From Fundidesulfovibrio terrae (lineage in GTDB: Bacteria > Desulfobacterota > Desulfovibrionia > Desulfovibrionales > Desulfovibrionaceae), in the NCBI RefSeq assembly GCF_022808915.1, contig NZ_JAKZFS010000001.1, positions 884,644 to 948,643 on the forward strand: 64,000 nucleotides of DNA, given 5' to 3'. The notes under the pieces were generated by a model. The model searched no databases. It saw only the letters and a list, made by a program, of their open reading frames with translations, and was not told the origin of the DNA. The position numbers were made by a program, and so were the translations under genes. This document shows, piece by piece, positions 8,880 through 18,299 of the stretch; positions within the stretch are counted from its first letter, which is position 1, and the number at the start of each line of letters is the position of its first letter.

Positions 8880-10514
8880 ATGGGTCTCTCGACATCAATG
8901 TGGTCAGGCGTCACCGGCCTGCTGGCCCATGGCGACAAGATGGGCATCATCGGCAACAACCTGGCGAACGTGAACACCATCGGCTACAAATCGGCCCGCA
9001 TGGACTTTGAGGATCTGCTCTACACCAACATCGGCACGGGCTCCGGAACCTCGCAGCTCGGCCAGGGCGTGCGCACGGAGGCCATCCTCTCCGACTTCAC
9101 CCAGGGCGGTTTCCAGACTTCCAACGAGACCACCGACATGGCCATCTCCGGCTCGGGCTTCTTCACCGTGCACGACCGGGGCAACCAGGCCACCTACTAC
9201 ACCCGGGCGGGCAACTTCCGCTTCGACAACAACGGCTATCTGGTGGACCCGAACAACTATGCCGTGCAGGGCTGGCAGGTGGACTCGGCGTCGCTGCGCG
9301 CCGAGAGGGCCAACGGCCAGACCATCACCCGGGTGCCCACCAAGGGCGCGGTCACCGACGTGCGCCTGGACACCCTGGCCCTGGCCGCCCAGCCCACCAA
9401 CACCGTGACCCTTATTTCCAACCTGGACCCTTCCACGGCCAGCAAGTCCACCAGCTCAACCAACCCGTTCTTCTCGCTGTTCCAGAACTACAACTACAAC
9501 CCGGCCCGCCCCTCGGACAACCCCCTGCCGGACACCTCCTTCGGGTTCCAGAACACCCTCAAGGTGTACGACCAGCGCGGCGGATCGCACGACCTGACCG
9601 TCTACTACGACAAGGTCTCGGACGTGGGCGGCAAGGAATACTGGGAATACATGGTCACCTGCAACCCGCAGGAAGACGGACGCCAGTTCACTATAGGCGG
9701 CGTGCAGCAGAACATGGCCTCCAACTCCAAGGCCGGCGTGCTGATGCTCGGCACCATGGTCTTCAACGACTCGGGCGTGCTGCAGAACCAGACCTCCTAC
9801 ACGCTCAACTCCAATACCCTGGCCAACCCGGTCAGCAACCTCTCCGACTGGACCCTGGCCAAGATATCCGGCTCCGGCTACCCCGTGTTCACCGGCAACT
9901 TCCGCAGCGTCTCCGGGGCCAGCACCACCACGGCCTCCAACGCGGTGTCCATGTCGCTCAGCTTCGGGCTGCGCAGCGCCAACACCACCTGGAATACCAC
10001 CGCTACGGACGCCTCCATGATCGGGCTGTCGCACCTGTCCAACGCCTCGGTCCTGCAAGGCTTCGATCCTTCGACCGATGTGCTGAACAATCTGCACACT
10101 ACCAACTTCGCGGCAGCAAGCTCGCCGCTGTTCATCTCCCAGGACGGGTATCCCCCGGGAACGCTGCAGGGCGTGTCGGTGTCCAGCGACGGCGTGCTGA
10201 CCGGCCGCTATTCCAACGGCCAGACGCAGGAGCTCTACGTGATCTCCCTGGCGGACTTCGCCAGCCCCTGGGGACTCAAGCGGGACGGCGGCAACCTCTT
10301 CTCGCAGACACGCGAGTCGGGCGACGCGGTGGTGGGCCGTGCCAACACGGGCAGGCTCGGGTCCATCGCCAGCAACTCGCTGGAGACCTCCAACGTGGAC
10401 ATGGCCCGGGAAATGGTGGAGATGATCCAGACCCAGCGCGGCTTCCAGGCCAACTCCAAGATCATCACCACCGCGGACACCATGCTGTCGGAAGTCATCC
10501 AGCTCAAGCGCTAG
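8880..10514 (+). CDS. flgE: Flagellar hook protein FlgE
   Basis: A 544-aa rod/hook-family protein. The N-terminal flagellar-rod segment is typical (SMWSGVTGLLAHGDKMGIIG, NNLANVNTIGYKSARMDFED). So are the FlgE/F/G segment GSGFFTVHDRGNQATYYTRA and the C-terminal segment SLETSNVDMAREMVEMIQTQ, followed by RGFQANSKIITTADTML. The Ser/Thr/Asn-rich centre forms the outer domains of the hook. Strong ribosome binding site (CGGAGGTAGG). The subunits polymerise into the flexible hook joining rod and filament. A Rho-independent terminator follows at 10541, closing the fliK-flgD-flgE unit. Confidence 0.95.
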   Translation: MGLSTSMWSGVTGLLAHGDKMGIIGNNLANVNTIGYKSARMDFEDLLYTNIGTGSGTSQLGQGVRTEAILSDFTQGGFQTSNETTDMAISGSGFFTVHDRGNQATYYTRAGNFRFDNNGYLVDPNNYAVQGWQVDSASLRAERANGQTITRVPTKGAVTDVRLDTLALAAQPTNTVTLISNLDPSTASKSTSSTNPFFSLFQNYNYNPARPSDNPLPDTSFGFQNTLKVYDQRGGSHDLTVYYDKVSDVGGKEYWEYMVTCNPQEDGRQFTIGGVQQNMASNSKAGVLMLGTMVFNDSGVLQNQTSYTLNSNTLANPVSNLSDWTLAKISGSGYPVFTGNFRSVSGASTTTASNAVSMSLSFGLRSANTTWNTTATDASMIGLSHLSNASVLQGFDPSTDVLNNLHTTNFAAASSPLFISQDGYPPGTLQGVSVSSDGVLTGRYSNGQTQELYVISLADFASPWGLKRDGGNLFSQTRESGDAVVGRANTGRLGSIASNSLETSNVDMAREMVEMIQTQRGFQANSKIITTADTMLSEVIQLKR

Positions 10515-10540
10515 GCTTGAAACTGCGACGAAACTCAAAA

Positions 10541-10572
10541 CGCCGGGCGCGCAAGCGCCCGGCGTTCTTTCG
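10541..10572 (+). terminator. Rho-independent terminator after flgE
   Basis: Perfect hairpin CGCCGGGCGC / GCGCCCGGCG with a GCAA tetraloop, followed by TTCTTTCG. It begins 27 nt after the flgE stop and separates the hook genes from the riboswitch-controlled ribB. Confidence 0.8.
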
Positions 10573-10740
10573 TTGGAGCGCAGGAGTGGGCGCCGGGCGG
10601 GAGGGGGCTCGGAACGCGCCGGGGCCTGGCAGGAGCGCTCCGGCTTCCGGCCTCCGCCAAGCCCAGGCTTCGCCCGGCGGCAGATATTTCCGGGGGCGCG
10701 GCCGCTTGCGCGGGCGTGCGTTTACGGGTAGCTCTCGCCC
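10573..10740. other. GC-rich spacer with no recognised feature
   Basis: Between the flgE terminator and the FMN riboswitch lies a GC-rich stretch that should hold the ribB promoter. I see no convincing -35/-10 pair and no coding sequence. Confidence 0.4.
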
Positions 10741-10884
10741 TTGTCCTCAGGGCGGGGTGGAATTCCCCACCGGCGGTATCCCGGCTTGTTCCGGGGAGCC
10801 CGCGAGCGCCCGCGCGCAACCCGCGCGGGGTCAGCAGATCCGGTGAGACGCCGGAGCCGACGGTCACAGTCCGGATGGAAGAGG
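10741..10884 (+). promoter_or_regulatory. FMN riboswitch (RFN element)
   Basis: Hallmark blocks are present in order: TCAGGGCGGGGTGGAATTCC with CCCACCGGCGG, a variable GC-rich stem, GATCCGGTGAGACGCCGGAG, then CCGACGGTCACAGTCCGGAT followed by GAAGAG. These match the RFN element, whose aptamer binds flavin mononucleotide and represses riboflavin synthesis or transport genes. ribB starts about 130 nt downstream, in line with control of flavin synthesis by its end product. A GC hairpin at about 10922-10940 could belong to the expression platform, but I cannot decide between transcriptional and translational control by eye. Confidence 0.93.
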
Positions 10885-11012
10885 AACAGACGGGAGCCTT
10901 CCCCGCCGCCGGACCCCTCCCCGGCGCGTGGCCGGCGCGCCTTCCGCGTCCGGCGTCGATCCTTTCTCACGCCCTGATTCTGGTAACCTTCAGCCTGCAA
11001 GGGAGCATTACC

Positions 11013-11708
11013 ATGAATCAGCACGCGACCAACGTGCCTGCGCATTCATCGAACGAAGTAGAGGAGGCCCTGCGCGCCCTGCGCGGCGGCCAAGGCGTCC
11101 TCGTGGTGGACGACGAAAGCCGCGAGAACGAGGGCGACCTCGTCTTCGCGGCCCAGACCCTCACCGAAAAACAGATGGCCATGCTCATACGGGAGTGCAG
11201 CGGCATCGTCTGCCTGTGCCTGACCGAAGAAAAGGCGGACGCCCTGGCCCTGCCCCCGATGGTGGAGGAGAACACGAGCCGCCACGGCACGGCCTTCACC
11301 GTGACCATCGAGGCCGCGCGCGGCGTGACCACCGGGGTCAGCGCCGCGGACAGGGTGGCCACGGTCCGCGCGGCCGCCGCCCCCGGCGCCCGGCCCCAGG
11401 ACCTGAGCCGCCCAGGGCATGTGTTCCCCCTGAGGGCCCGGCCCGGAGGCGTCCTGGAGCGCCCGGGGCACACCGAGGCGGTGGTCGATCTCGCGCGGCT
11501 GGCCGGGTTCGATCCTTGCGGGGTGCTGTGCGAGCTGACCAATCCCGACGGCACCATGGCCCGCATGCCCGAGATCCGGGCCTTCGCCCGGCAGCACGGC
11601 CTTCCCGTGCTGACCATCGAGGCCCTGGTCGCCCACCGCCGGGCCCTGGAGGCGCAGGCGTCCGGGCCCTGCGCCTTCCCCGCCGCAACGGACCAAAGCG
11701 CGGCATAA
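11013..11708 (+). CDS. ribB: 3,4-dihydroxy-2-butanone 4-phosphate synthase
   Basis: A 231-aa RibB. It has the substrate/metal motif [18 protein letters not shown], the RHGTAF segment with [18 protein letters not shown], and [20 protein letters not shown] followed by [11 protein letters not shown]. It converts ribulose 5-phosphate to 3,4-dihydroxy-2-butanone 4-phosphate plus formate, feeding riboflavin synthesis. ATG 11013 is preceded by GGGAGC. There is no GTP cyclohydrolase II (RibA) fusion: the protein ends after the RibB domain plus a short tail. It is controlled by the FMN riboswitch just upstream and appears monocistronic. Confidence 0.93.
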   Translation: MNQHATNVPAHSSNEVEEALRALRGGQGVLVVDDESRENEGDLVFAAQTLTEKQMAMLIRECSGIVCLCLTEEKADALALPPMVEENTSRHGTAFTVTIEAARGVTTGVSAADRVATVRAAAAPGARPQDLSRPGHVFPLRARPGGVLERPGHTEAVVDLARLAGFDPCGVLCELTNPDGTMARMPEIRAFARQHGLPVLTIEALVAHRRALEAQASGPCAFPAATDQSAA

Positions 11709-11787
11709 CGCCGCGTCGGCGCGCCGCAAGGGCCGATGGCCCTGACGCCTGAACATGCAGGCGCAAGCGGCGCCCGCAAGCATCAAG

Positions 11788-11837
11788 AAGCCCGTCCGCC
11801 CGGAGGGGAGCCCCCGTGGGGCTGGGCGGACGGGCTT
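11788..11837 (+). terminator. Hairpin downstream of ribB
   Basis: A long stem AAGCCCGTCCGCCC / GGGCGGACGGGCTT encloses a second GC-rich fold. Only a weak pyrimidine tail (CTCC) follows, so it may be an imperfect terminator or a structured 3' UTR. Confidence 0.55.
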
Positions 11838-12084
11838 CTCCAGTTGCGTCCTGGATCGTTGCTCGGTTGCGCGCCGTGGGCATCCCTGGCGCAGGACCGG
11901 TTCGATGCGGGGCTGCACGTCTCAAAAGCCCCGGAGATCCCAATAATTGCTCGGTCATCGAACGTTTGTAACCTGACGCGGGGCCCTAAAAAGCGCGGCA
12001 ACTTTGACCTGGGAGGGGTGAAAAGAGGGGGAAAAAGGTGCATCCTTGTTTTTAAGATTCCGAAATAGCTAGTCTATTTATTGT
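11838..12084. other. Non-coding stretch upstream of flagellin
   Basis: No gene is supported here. The sequence becomes less GC-rich towards 12060, as expected for a promoter region, and leads into the candidate sigma-54 site for flagellin. Confidence 0.4.
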
Positions 12085-12100
12085 TGGCACGGATCAAGCA
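12085..12100 (+). promoter_or_regulatory. Candidate sigma-54 promoter of flagellin
   Basis: TGGCACGGATCAAGCA keeps the invariant GG-N10-GC spacing and a perfect TGGCAC -24 box. The -12 box reads AAGC instead of the usual TTGC. It sits about 50 nt upstream of the flagellin ribosome binding site. No good sigma-28 motif was found in the same gap. Sigma-54 control of flagellar genes is common in this phylum, but this site is imperfect. Confidence 0.45.
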
Positions 12101-12151
12101 TCTGCATGTCCAACAACAAGGAAAGTTGCCTTTAGACAAGGAGGTACTCCC

Positions 12152-13048
12152 ATGGCTCTGGTAATCAACCACAACTTGATGGCGATGAACGCATCGCGGA
12201 ACCTGTCGAACTCATACGACAAGCTCGGCGTCTCCACCCGGCGCCTGTCTTCGGGCCTTCGCGTGGGCACCGCGGCCGACGACGCTGCCGGCCTGGCCAT
12301 TCGCGAACTCATGCGCGCGGACATCAGCTCCATCAACCAAGGCGTGCGCAACGCTAACGACGCCATCTCCATGATCCAGACCGCCGACGGCGCGCTGCAG
12401 GTCACGGACGAGAAGCTCATCCGACTGAAGGAGCTGGCCACCCAGGCGGCCACCGGCACCTATACGTCCGATCAGCGCCTGATCATCGACTCGGAATATC
12501 AGGCAATGGCCTCGGAAATCACGCGTATCGCCTCGGCCACCAACTTCAACGGCATCTATCTGCTCAACGGCAACCTCTCCAGCACCACGCACGATGGCAC
12601 TGGACTCAACCCCGTGGGCAAGATCAAGATCCACTTCGGCACCGGCAACCACAGCGCCGAAGACTACTATTTCATCAACATCGGCTGCGCCACGGCTTCC
12701 GCGCTGGGCATCGGCATGGGCGCCGACCCCACCCGCCCCGACGGACGGTCCATCTCCACCCAGGACATGGCCCAGAAGGCGCTGGACGTCATCAACCGCG
12801 CCATCGTGTCCAAGGACAAGATCCGCGCCCAGCTCGGTTCCACCCAGAACCGTCTGCAAAACACCGTCCAGAACCTGCAGATCCAGGCGGAAAACCTGCA
12901 GTCCGCCGAATCGCGCATCTCGGACGCCGACGTGGCCACCGAAATGACCGAATTCGTTCGGGAGCAGATCCTGACGCAGTCCGCCGTGGCCATGCTCTCG
13001 CAGGCCAACAGCCTGCCCAAGATGGCCATGCAGCTCATCCAGGGCTAG
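12152..13048 (+). CDS. Flagellin
   Basis: A 298-aa flagellin. The conserved N-terminal D0/D1 block (MALVINHNLMAMNASRNL; STRRLSSGLRVGTAADDAAG; NDAISMIQTADGAL) and C-terminal block (QLGSTQNRLQNTVQNLQIQ; ESRISDADVATEMTEFV; QANSLPKMAMQLIQG) are both intact. The variable centre is short, so the filament subunit is small. AAGGAGG gives a strong ribosome binding site. The product is exported through the flagellar secretion apparatus and polymerises into the filament. Glycosyltransferases at 1.8-6.2 kb could act on it, but that is positional inference only. No FlaG, FliD or FliS gene lies beside it. Confidence 0.95.
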   Translation: MALVINHNLMAMNASRNLSNSYDKLGVSTRRLSSGLRVGTAADDAAGLAIRELMRADISSINQGVRNANDAISMIQTADGALQVTDEKLIRLKELATQAATGTYTSDQRLIIDSEYQAMASEITRIASATNFNGIYLLNGNLSSTTHDGTGLNPVGKIKIHFGTGNHSAEDYYFINIGCATASALGIGMGADPTRPDGRSISTQDMAQKALDVINRAIVSKDKIRAQLGSTQNRLQNTVQNLQIQAENLQSAESRISDADVATEMTEFVREQILTQSAVAMLSQANSLPKMAMQLIQG

Positions 13049-13074
13049 GCTTGAGTTGATTTGTGTAGCCAGGA

Positions 13075-13110
13075 CCAGGGAGGCGGGGGCTAGGAAGGCC
13101 CCCACCCTGG
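13075..13110. terminator. Hairpin between flagellin and rnc (convergent ends)
   Basis: Stems CCAGGG / CCCTGG and, inside, GGGGGC / GCCCCC. It lies between the convergent flagellin and rnc genes and could terminate either, though neither side has a T-run. Confidence 0.4.
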
Positions 13111-13175
13111 CCTGGATCACTCCTGGATTACTTGATCTTTCCCGTCAGATGAAATTCTTTGCGGGGTTCAACGCG

Positions 13176-13895
13176 CTAGACGCCCTTCCCCTCTGATCTG
13201 GCTCGCTCTTCGGATTCGAGCATGTCCAGGGCGATTCGGGCGGCGGTCTGCTCGGCTTTTTTGACGCTCGAGCCCAGGGCCGTGAGGGTCCTGCCGTCCG
13301 GCAGGGTCAATTCCACTTCGAAAAGTTTTTCGTGCTCGGGGCCGGAACTGCCCATGAGCCTGTAGATCGGGCGGGACTTATGGTCGCGCTGGGTCAGTTC
13401 CTGCAGCCTGCTCTTGAAGTCGCGCGCCTTGGGCGGATCGATGTCCCGGGGCCAGCGCGGAGCGAAGAGCTCCACCACCACCCGCCTGGCCTCCAGGTAG
13501 CCTCCATCCAGGAATACCGCGCCCAGAAGGGCCTCGAAGGCGTCCGACAGAAGAGAGTCCCTGTCGCGCCCGCCCTGGCTTTCCTCTCCCCGGCCCAGGG
13601 AGATGTAGGACATGAGGTTGAGCACCCTGGCCGTCTCCGCCAGGCTCGGCATGCTCACCAGTTTGGCCCTCAGTTTCGTCAGCGTTCCCTCGGGGGCATC
13701 CGGAAAACGCTTGAAAAGTTCTTCGGAAACTGCCAGTTCAAGCACCGCATCTCCAAGGAACTCCAACCTCTCGTTGTGGTCGCAGCCCTGCTCGTTGGCG
13801 AACGAGCTATGGGTCAGGGCCGTGGCCAACAGCTTGACTTGGCCGAAGCGATAGGAAATGGATTCCTGTAGGTTTTCCAGCGCATCTTCCGTCAT
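13176..13895 (-). CDS. rnc: Ribonuclease III
   Basis: A 239-aa protein. The nuclease domain has the signature [20 protein letters not shown] and the second acidic cluster near [20 protein letters not shown]. The double-stranded RNA-binding domain follows ([39 protein letters not shown]). ATG at 13895 is chosen for its AAGGAAGG site; longer frames upstream run into the divergent gene. RNase III cuts double-stranded RNA in rRNA maturation and mRNA turnover. Its start lies only 25 bp from that of the divergent acyl-CoA synthetase. Confidence 0.95.
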   Translation of the reverse strand: MTEDALENLQESISYRFGQVKLLATALTHSSFANEQGCDHNERLEFLGDAVLELAVSEELFKRFPDAPEGTLTKLRAKLVSMPSLAETARVLNLMSYISLGRGEESQGGRDRDSLLSDAFEALLGAVFLDGGYLEARRVVVELFAPRWPRDIDPPKARDFKSRLQELTQRDHKSRPIYRLMGSSGPEHEKLFEVELTLPDGRTLTALGSSVKKAEQTAARIALDMLESEERARSEGKGV

Positions 13896-13920
13896 TACAA
13901 TGCCTTCCTTCGGCGGCCGC

Positions 13921-16041
13921 ATGGAACGAAACGACCCGTTGCTCTCGCTCTTCGAACCCCGCACCGTGGCGGTGATCGGCGCATCACGCTCCCCTGAGAA
14001 GGTGGGGCATCTTGTTGTGTCCAATCTACTCGCCTCCGGGTATCAGGGGAAAATTTTTCCGGTCAACCCCCACGGGGGCGAAATCGCGGGAATTGCCGCG
14101 TTCCTCTCCGAGGACCAGCTGCCCGAAACCCCGGACCTGGCCGTGCTGTGCATCCCCAGGAACTTGGTGAACGCAAGCCTGGAACGGCTCGGAGCCCTGG
14201 GGACAAAGGCCGTGGCCGTCCTGGGCTCGGGTTTCAAGGAGGTCGGCCGCGAGGGCTACTACCTTGAGGAGGAGGCCGCAAGCATTTGCCGTCGGCACGG
14301 CATGCTTATGCTCGGCCCCAACAGCCTGGGCGTGTTCAACCCGGCCAGGGGACTTTCCGCCAGTTTCGTCCAGGCCGCTCCGGACGCGGGCAACGTGGCC
14401 TTCTTCTCCCAGTCCGGCTCGCTGTGCTTCTCCGTGCTGGACTCCGCCCGGAGCAAGGGGTTCGGCTTCTCCAAGTTCGTGAACCTGGGCAACAAGGCCC
14501 TTCTTGACGAATCCCACATGCTGGCCTTTTTGAAGGACGACCCCGAAACCGAGGTCATTCTGGGATACGTGGAGAACATCGCCGACGGCCAGGCTTTTCT
14601 GCGCGCCGCCCAGGAGGCCACCCTGGAAAAGCCGGTGATCATGATCAAGTCCGGCTCCACCCCGGCCGGGGCGCGAGCCGCCACCAGCCACACTGGGGCC
14701 ATGGCCGGATCCGAGGACGCCTGCCGCGCGGCCTTCACCCAGGCCGGCATCATCCGGGTCGGTGGCGTCGAGGACATGTTCAACCTGGCCTGGGCCTTCT
14801 CCACCCAGCCCGCGCCCCAGGGCCCTAACCTGTGCGTGGTGACCAACTCCGGCGGTCCCGGCATCATGGCCGCCGACGCGGCCGGGCGCACCAAGCTCAA
14901 CATGGCGGCGTTGCGCGGCCAGACCGTGGACGAGCTCAAGGCCATGCTGCCCAGCTACGCCGACGTCTACAACCCCGTGGACATCCTGGGCGACGCCGAC
15001 GCCGCGCGCTTCGTCAAGGCCCTGGGGGTGGTGGCCGCCGACCCCATGGTGCACATGGTGCTGGCCCTTCTGACCCCGGCTCCGGCCGTGGACGTCGAGG
15101 CCGTGGCCCGGGCCGTGGCCGAGCAGGCCAGGTCCTGCGGCAAGCCCGTGGTGGCCTGCTTCATGGGCGAGGGCAAGGTGGCCGGGGCGCGCGAGATCCT
15201 GCGCCGGGCCAAGGTGCCCTGCTACGAGTATCCGGAATCCGCCGTGGCGGCCCTGGACGCGCTGTTCTGCCATTGCGAGTGGAAGAAGCGGCCCCTGCCG
15301 GTGGAAATCTGCTACATGTCCAACACCTACCAGGCCAAGGACGTGTTGGACAAAGCCAAGGGCAAGGGCTTCACGGAGCTTTCCGAGTTCATGGCCCAGG
15401 ACGTGCTCAAGGCCTACGGCCTGCCCGTGCCCAAGACGGTTCTGGCCAGGACCTCCGACGAGGCCGCCCAGGCGGCCAAGTCCATGGGCTATCCGGTGGC
15501 CTTGAAGATCGCCTCGCCCCAGATTCTGCACAAGTCCGACGTGGGCGGCGTGGCTCTTTCCATCGGAAACGAGGACGAGCTGCGCCGATCCTTCATGGGC
15601 ATCACCAACCGAGCCCGCCGGGTGAAGGAAGCCTACGTCATGGGCTGCCTGGTGCAGGAGATGGCCCCCAAGGGCTCGCGCGAGGTGTTCGCCGGGTTCA
15701 AGCGCGACCCCCAGTTCGGGCCGCTGGTGCTCTTCGGGCTGGGCGGCATCTACGTGGAGGTGCTGCGCGACGTCTCCTGCAGGCTGGCCCCGCTGTCGCT
15801 TCTGGACGTGGGCGAGATGGTGCGCGAGATCAAGAGCTATCCGATCCTACGCGGGGTGCGTGGCGAGCCCCCCGTGGACTTCCGGGCCGTCGAGGACGTT
15901 CTGCTGACGCTTTCGCAGATCGCTGTGGACTTCCCGGAGATCGAGGAATGCGATTTCAATCCGATCATGGCCCATCCGGGTGGCGTGCTCGTGGTGGATG
16001 CGCGCTTCACCCTGGGCAAGCCGACCGGCAATGACGGTTGA
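13921..16041 (+). CDS. Acyl-CoA synthetase (ADP-forming), fused alpha and beta subunits
   Basis: A 706-aa protein with a CoA-binding Rossmann domain at the N-terminus ([20 protein letters not shown]), succinyl-CoA-ligase-like flavodoxin domains with the active-site His region [19 protein letters not shown], and a C-terminal ATP-grasp domain ([37 protein letters not shown]). Such enzymes interconvert acetyl-CoA (or other acyl-CoA) + ADP + Pi with acid + CoA + ATP, allowing substrate-level phosphorylation in fermentation or organic-acid oxidation. ATG 13921 is preferred; ATG 13900 in the same frame is possible. The paired DRTGG gene follows about 160 nt downstream. Confidence 0.9.
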   Translation: MERNDPLLSLFEPRTVAVIGASRSPEKVGHLVVSNLLASGYQGKIFPVNPHGGEIAGIAAFLSEDQLPETPDLAVLCIPRNLVNASLERLGALGTKAVAVLGSGFKEVGREGYYLEEEAASICRRHGMLMLGPNSLGVFNPARGLSASFVQAAPDAGNVAFFSQSGSLCFSVLDSARSKGFGFSKFVNLGNKALLDESHMLAFLKDDPETEVILGYVENIADGQAFLRAAQEATLEKPVIMIKSGSTPAGARAATSHTGAMAGSEDACRAAFTQAGIIRVGGVEDMFNLAWAFSTQPAPQGPNLCVVTNSGGPGIMAADAAGRTKLNMAALRGQTVDELKAMLPSYADVYNPVDILGDADAARFVKALGVVAADPMVHMVLALLTPAPAVDVEAVARAVAEQARSCGKPVVACFMGEGKVAGAREILRRAKVPCYEYPESAVAALDALFCHCEWKKRPLPVEICYMSNTYQAKDVLDKAKGKGFTELSEFMAQDVLKAYGLPVPKTVLARTSDEAAQAAKSMGYPVALKIASPQILHKSDVGGVALSIGNEDELRRSFMGITNRARRVKEAYVMGCLVQEMAPKGSREVFAGFKRDPQFGPLVLFGLGGIYVEVLRDVSCRLAPLSLLDVGEMVREIKSYPILRGVRGEPPVDFRAVEDVLLTLSQIAVDFPEIEECDFNPIMAHPGGVLVVDARFTLGKPTGNDG

Positions 16042-16202
16042 TCACGGGGCGTAAATAGGGCTAGTAAGAAACGGCGCTGTCCGAGCCATGCGGGGGACGT
16101 GGTGTCCCCGGGCGCGGCGCGGCCGGATCATTGGCTGGAAATCAAAAGCTCCGGGCCGTTCCCGGGAGGGAACGCTGCCCCGGCGCAGGGCGGGAGGAAT
16201 CC

Positions 16203-17267
16203 ATGGCTGGCATCTACATCGGGTCCACGTCGGGATATTCCGGCAAGAACATGGTCGTCATGGGGCTCGGCCTCAAGTTCCAGAAGGAAGGCTACCAGGT
16301 GGGCTACTACAAGCCCGTGGGCGCCATGCCCAAGGAAGTGGCCGGAAAGCTCGGAGACGACGACGCCAACTTCGTCCAGGGCGTGCTCGGCCTGGAGGAG
16401 GACCCCGCCGAAGTGACCCCCGTGGTGGTCACGCAGGATTTCAAGGTCAAGGCTTTCTCCGGCCAGTGCGGCGACCTCATGGGCCAGATCGATTCGGGCT
16501 ACAGGAAGCTCTCCAAGGGCAAGGACGTCACCCTGGTGGCGGGCTCGGGCTCCATGTACTCCGGCAAGTACTGCGGCGTGGACGGCGTCAGCGTGGTCAA
16601 GAAGCTGGACATCCCGGCCATCGTCATCGACCGCTTCCAGAAAGAGCTCAACTACGACTATCTGGTGATCCTCAAGGAAGCCCTGGGCGACCACCTCATG
16701 GGCGTGGTCTTGAACGACATCACCCCGAATTTCCTGGACGAGGCGGAATCGCTCATCGTGCCCTTCCTTGAGCGCAGCGGCGTGAAGGTGCTGGGAGTCA
16801 TCCCCAAGGACCCGCTCATGGGGGCCATCAAGGTGGCCGACCTGGCCGAGAAGCTGGGCGGCAAGGTGATCAGCGCCCAGCACAAGGCCGAGCGCATCGT
16901 GGAGAGCTTCCTCATAGGCACCATGCAGGTGGAGAACTTCCTGACCCACTTCCGCAAGAACAAGAACGCGGCGGTCATCGTGGGCGGCGACCGCTCCGAC
17001 GTGCAGCTGGTGGCCCTGGAGGGCGACAGCCCCTGCCTAGTGCTCACCGGCAACCTCTATCCCAACGACATCATCCTCACCCGTTCCGAGGTGCTGGAGA
17101 TTCCCATCATCGTGGTGCGCGACGACACCTTCTCCGTGGCCAAGAAGATGGAGACCATCCTGCAGCGCCACAAGCTGCGCGACATCATCAAGATCAAGCA
17201 GGGCGCGCAGCTGGTCAGCTCCAACATCGACTTCGAGTACATCAAGCGGGGACTGGGGCTGAAGTAG
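16203..17267 (+). CDS. BioD-like/phosphotransacetylase N-terminal-type protein with DRTGG domain
   Basis: A 354-aa protein. The N-terminus resembles dethiobiotin-synthetase-like P-loop domains (GIYIGSTSGYSGKNMVVMGL; VGYYKPVGAMPKE), although the P-loop is atypical (GYSGKN). A DRTGG-type domain follows (residues about 215-320, VIVGGDRSDVQLVALEG). The same two domains make up the regulatory front of long-form phosphate acetyltransferases, but the catalytic PTA domain is absent here. Together with the ADP-forming acyl-CoA synthetase just upstream this suggests a regulator or partner of acetyl-CoA/acetate metabolism; the biochemical role is not established. GGGAGG precedes ATG 16203. A strong terminator follows. 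Confidence 0.8.
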   Translation: MAGIYIGSTSGYSGKNMVVMGLGLKFQKEGYQVGYYKPVGAMPKEVAGKLGDDDANFVQGVLGLEEDPAEVTPVVVTQDFKVKAFSGQCGDLMGQIDSGYRKLSKGKDVTLVAGSGSMYSGKYCGVDGVSVVKKLDIPAIVIDRFQKELNYDYLVILKEALGDHLMGVVLNDITPNFLDEAESLIVPFLERSGVKVLGVIPKDPLMGAIKVADLAEKLGGKVISAQHKAERIVESFLIGTMQVENFLTHFRKNKNAAVIVGGDRSDVQLVALEGDSPCLVLTGNLYPNDIILTRSEVLEIPIIVVRDDTFSVAKKMETILQRHKLRDIIKIKQGAQLVSSNIDFEYIKRGLGLK

Positions 17268-17291
17268 CCCGGGACCGCCATGACGCTCCAA

Positions 17292-17328
17292 GGGTTCCGG
17301 CGCGCAGGTCGCGCCGGAGCCCTTTTTT
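17292..17328 (+). terminator. Rho-independent terminator
   Basis: GGGTTCCGGCGCG / CGCGCCGGAGCCC hairpin with one mismatch, followed by eight T residues. A strong terminator for the acyl-CoA synthetase/DRTGG unit. Confidence 0.9.
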
Positions 17329-17350
17329 TTACCTTATCCTTTGGGCGCTC

Positions 17351-17626
17351 TCACGACCCGACCGCGCACTCCTTGGAGTGGCGGCAGTAACTGTGCACGA
17401 ACTGCCCCACTTCTGAGGCGAAGGCCGTGCACTCCCTGCCCCCCAGGCAGTTCTCGGCGTCCTGGAAGCCCAGGCTGACGCTCATCTCGTGCTTGCCCTT
17501 GGCCAGCCGTATCTCCCAGGCGTTCATGTCCGGCATCGCCGTAACCGTCAGGGTCACGCCGGACTGCCCGATTTCGGGAAACATCTCCTTTATTTTCGAA
17601 GATAATGCCGTGGCGTCCACTTTCAT
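17351..17626 (-). CDS. Small conserved-type hypothetical protein with two CX5C motifs
   Basis: A 91-aa acidic-to-neutral protein starting at ATG 17626 behind CCCGGAGG. It has no signal peptide or membrane segment. The C-terminal third carries CLGGREC and CRHSKEC, two CX5C pairs that might bind metal or form disulfides. I do not recognise the family. It is transcribed alone, between a terminator and the divergent hsp20 gene. Confidence 0.6.
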   Translation of the reverse strand: MKVDATALSSKIKEMFPEIGQSGVTLTVTAMPDMNAWEIRLAKGKHEMSVSLGFQDAENCLGGRECTAFASEVGQFVHSYCRHSKECAVGS

Positions 17627-17740
17627 GGCCAACCTCCGGGATGAGGGATTTGGGGCGGAGCGTACCATGCCGGGCCGCCTGGAGCAAGGCAGGGAGAAAT
17701 TTCATCCGCACTCTTGATTGTGCGGGATCGGAGGGCGTCC

Positions 17741-17771
17741 TTGACAATTTTTGCCCTGCTTGTTCTTAAAT
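17741..17771 (+). promoter_or_regulatory. Candidate promoter upstream of hsp20
   Basis: A perfect TTGACA is followed after 17-19 nt by an AT-rich TCTTAAAT segment, about 60 nt before the hsp20 start. The -10 box is weak. No CIRCE or clear sigma-32 sequence is visible. Confidence 0.4.
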
Positions 17772-17827
17772 AGCCCAAAAGCCCCGGTTCTTCGCGGCCG
17801 GGCGAACCCCCATCCGGAGGCGCGGCC

Positions 17828-18229
17828 ATGCCCGATCTGATCTCTTGGGGAGCGCACGAGATCGCCAAGCTCAAAGGCGACCTGGACAAGCTCTTCGACG
17901 ACCTTTTCGAGGATTTCGCCCTCTCCCGCGCCGTCTGTCCCGACGAAGGCATCAGCCTGGCCCAGGCCGGAGACGGCTGGATCGTCACCTGCCCCCTGCC
18001 CGGGTTCGAGCCCGGCGAGGTCTCCGTGACCGTGGCCGGGCGCGTGCTGTTGATCACCGCCGCCAGGAAGGAGGCGGAGGGCGTGGGCCTCGTGACCCTC
18101 TCGCGCCGCCTGAGCCTGCCGTTCCCCGTGGAGGCGGCCGAAGCCGAATTCTCAGGCGGAACGCTCACCGTGAGCATCCGCCGTTCGCCCCCTTCCGCCG
18201 TCCGCAGCGTCCCTGTGGTCAAGAGATGA
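17828..18229 (+). CDS. Small heat-shock protein, Hsp20/alpha-crystallin family
   Basis: A 133-aa protein with a compact alpha-crystallin domain: WIVTCPLPGFEPGEVSVTVA, RVLLITAARKE, LSRRLSLPFPVEAAEAEFSG and GTLTVSIRR. The N-terminal arm is short and the C-terminal I-x-I-like tail is weak (RSVPVVKR). These proteins hold unfolding proteins in an ATP-independent way. GGAGG lies 9 nt before ATG. It is followed 70 nt later by a Lon-family ATPase protease, suggesting a joint protein-quality-control role. Confidence 0.85.
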   Translation: MPDLISWGAHEIAKLKGDLDKLFDDLFEDFALSRAVCPDEGISLAQAGDGWIVTCPLPGFEPGEVSVTVAGRVLLITAARKEAEGVGLVTLSRRLSLPFPVEAAEAEFSGGTLTVSIRRSPPSAVRSVPVVKR

Positions 18230-18299
18230 CCCCACACATTCCCGGCCGGCCGCCCGCGAAGCGTCACGCGGCGGCCACGCCATCACACCGGAGAACGCC

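Noticed and set aside
10716-11012. Upstream extension of ribB through the riboswitch
   Set aside because: The frame is open but covers the FMN aptamer; homology begins after ATG 11013, which has a ribosome site.
12060-12151. Sigma-28 promoter for flagellin
   Set aside because: No TAAA-N15-GCCGATAA-like arrangement was found; the sigma-54-like site fits better though imperfectly.
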